A DNA stretch of 7,114 nucleotides from Erwinia sp. (GTDB lineage: Bacteria > Pseudomonadota > Gammaproteobacteria > Enterobacterales > Enterobacteriaceae), in assembly GCA_003512805.1 (NCBI GenBank), contig DOOK01000277.1:1-7114 (forward strand). The letters run 5' to 3'. Both the position numbers and the translations under genes were made by a program. Shown here in pieces: positions 6,642 to 7,114 of the stretch; the first letter of the stretch is position 1; every line of letters begins with the position of its first letter. The notes under the pieces were generated by a model, which was not told where the DNA came from, made no database searches, and was given only the letters and a program-made list of their open reading frames with translations.

Positions 6642-6790
6642 TGCCGGCCTTTCAATAAGTTAAAAGGGAATCCAGTGCAAAGCTGGAGCTGACGCGCAGC
6701 GGTATGGAATGTCGTCGTGGGTGCCAGACACTGTGTTAATACGGGAAGTCTGCACCGTTTCATGATTCCGAGCCCGAAGACCTGCCGGTG
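6642..6790 (+). ncRNA. Adenosylcobalamin (coenzyme B12) riboswitch of btuB
   Basis: Cis-acting RNA that binds adenosylcobalamin and lowers btuB expression when B12 is plentiful. The B12 box AGCCCGAAGACCTGCCGG is at 6771-6788, nearly as in E. coli btuB. Other conserved elements appear in order: AGGGAATCCAGTGC (6665-6678), GAGCTGACGCGCAGCGGTA (6686-6704) and GGGAAGTC (6743-6750). P1 is closed by 6642-6648 with 6784-6790, including two G-T pairs at the outer end. The peripheral stem between GGGAAGTC and the B12 box is shorter than the one I recall in E. coli. Strand and distance to btuB fit exactly. High confidence in the class; exact ends are approximate. Confidence 0.96.
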
Positions 6791-6836
6791 ATTACGTCGC
6801 AACTCTTACGAGCGCGTGCTTTCTCGTATGCCTGCG

Positions 6837-6860
6837 GCATCTGCCTGATTTACCGGATGC
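6837..6860 (+). promoter_or_regulatory. Hairpin sequestering the btuB ribosome binding site (riboswitch output)
   Basis: GCATCTG (6837-6843) pairs with CGGATGC (6854-6860), a 7-bp stem with one G-T pair and a 10-base loop. The 3' arm contains GGAT, the only Shine-Dalgarno-like sequence ahead of the btuB ATG at 6870. E. coli btuB has a comparable GCATCC/GGATGC hairpin that blocks translation when B12 is bound, so this is the likely expression platform. No T run follows, so control appears translational. Confidence 0.7.
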
Positions 6861-6869
6861 TTTGACACC

Positions 6870-7114
6870 ATGATAACAACACCGAAGCTGTTCGCCTTCA
6901 GCGCTACGGCACTTTCCCTCTGGGCGCAATATGGTTTTGCGCAGGATGCCGAAAGCACGTTGGTCACTACCGCAAACCGTTTTACACAACCCGTTTCTTC
7001 CGCACTGGCGCCCACCACGGTGGTAACGCGTGAGGAGATAGATCGCTGGCAGTCGAAAAGCATTGCCGATGTCATGCGTCGCCTGCCGGGCGTGGATATT
7101 GCGCGAAACGGCGG
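6870..7114 (+). CDS. btuB: Vitamin B12 outer-membrane TonB-dependent receptor, N-terminal part
   Basis: Outer-membrane beta-barrel that takes up cobalamins using TonB energy; E. coli BtuB also serves as receptor for E colicins and phage BF23. Only the first 81 codons are in the window. A signal peptide spans about residues 1-24 (MITTPKL, then a hydrophobic core [12 protein letters not shown]), with cleavage most likely after GFA at 24 and a possible alternative after A19. The TonB box region is [11 protein letters not shown] (28-38), equivalent to DTLVVTANRF of E. coli. The plug domain then begins: [16 protein letters not shown] and [11 protein letters not shown] match E. coli closely. The ATG at 6870 is supported by the MI(K/T) start, the signal peptide and GGAT about 12 bases upstream. 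Regulation is by the riboswitch and the ribosome-site hairpin in its 226-base leader. The right edge cuts the gene; nothing suggests a broken frame. Confidence 0.97.
   Translation, partial: MITTPKLFAFSATALSLWAQYGFAQDAESTLVTTANRFTQPVSSALAPTTVVTREEIDRWQSKSIADVMRRLPGVDIARNG

Noticed and set aside
6806..7075. Open frames on the minus strand across the btuB start
   Set aside because: They oppose the clear btuB signal peptide, TonB box and plug, and part of the riboswitch leader; no ribosome site or known domain.
1..7114. Mobile element, CRISPR array, tRNA or defence system
   Set aside because: No transposase, regularly spaced repeats, cloverleaf or unfamiliar gene was seen. All genes are core enteric genes in conserved order, so the window looks ordinary.

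Overview
This window reads as ordinary core chromosome from an enteric gammaproteobacterium (order Enterobacterales). Every protein aligns in my memory almost end to end with its Escherichia coli counterpart, and the gene order argH / oxyR / sthA / fabR / yijD / trmA / btuB is the E. coli order. The sequence diverges from E. coli, and a peroxiredoxin-glutaredoxin fusion gene sits between argH and oxyR, where E. coli carries the small RNA gene oxyS. That points to a relative outside Escherichia/Salmonella, for example Erwinia, Pantoea, Serratia or a neighbour; I cannot name the genus from the sequence alone.

Layout. Positions 1-876 (+) hold the C-terminal two thirds of argH, which enters from the left. 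Positions 880-971 hold two related hairpins between argH and the convergent gene that follows. Positions 977-1708 (-) encode the hybrid peroxiredoxin. A 127-bp divergent regulatory region (1709-1835) carries two opposed promoters and a good match to the OxyR four-element operator. OxyR is encoded at 1836-2753 (+) and runs tail to tail into sthA (2736-4136, -), with an 18-bp coding overlap. A 193-bp divergent region separates sthA from fabR (4330-4980, +), which is followed after 9 bp by yijD (4990-5343, +). A 14-bp-stem bidirectional terminator (5370-5401) separates yijD from convergent trmA (5404-6504, -). The region 6505-6869 holds the trmA promoter, a small inverted repeat, the btuB promoter, an adenosylcobalamin riboswitch and a hairpin over the btuB ribosome binding site. 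The start of btuB (6870 onward, +) runs off the right edge.

How the genes work together. The middle of the window is a redox block. OxyR senses peroxide, the divergent peroxiredoxin-glutaredoxin would destroy it using glutathione, and SthA interconverts NADPH and NADH, so it affects the NADPH supply on which glutathione reduction depends. FabR tunes unsaturated fatty acid synthesis, and YijD is a small membrane protein of unknown role in the same operon. TrmA makes the universal T54 thymine of tRNA. BtuB imports vitamin B12 under riboswitch control. ArgH completes arginine synthesis.

I see no mobile element, CRISPR array, tRNA/rRNA gene or unrecognised gene cassette. The best leads are regulatory: the OxyR operator placed to repress oxyR and activate the peroxiredoxin gene, 5'-terminal hairpins predicted on the oxyR and trmA messages, and the inverted repeat between trmA and btuB. 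No promoter, operator or RNA structure here has been tested; all were read by eye.
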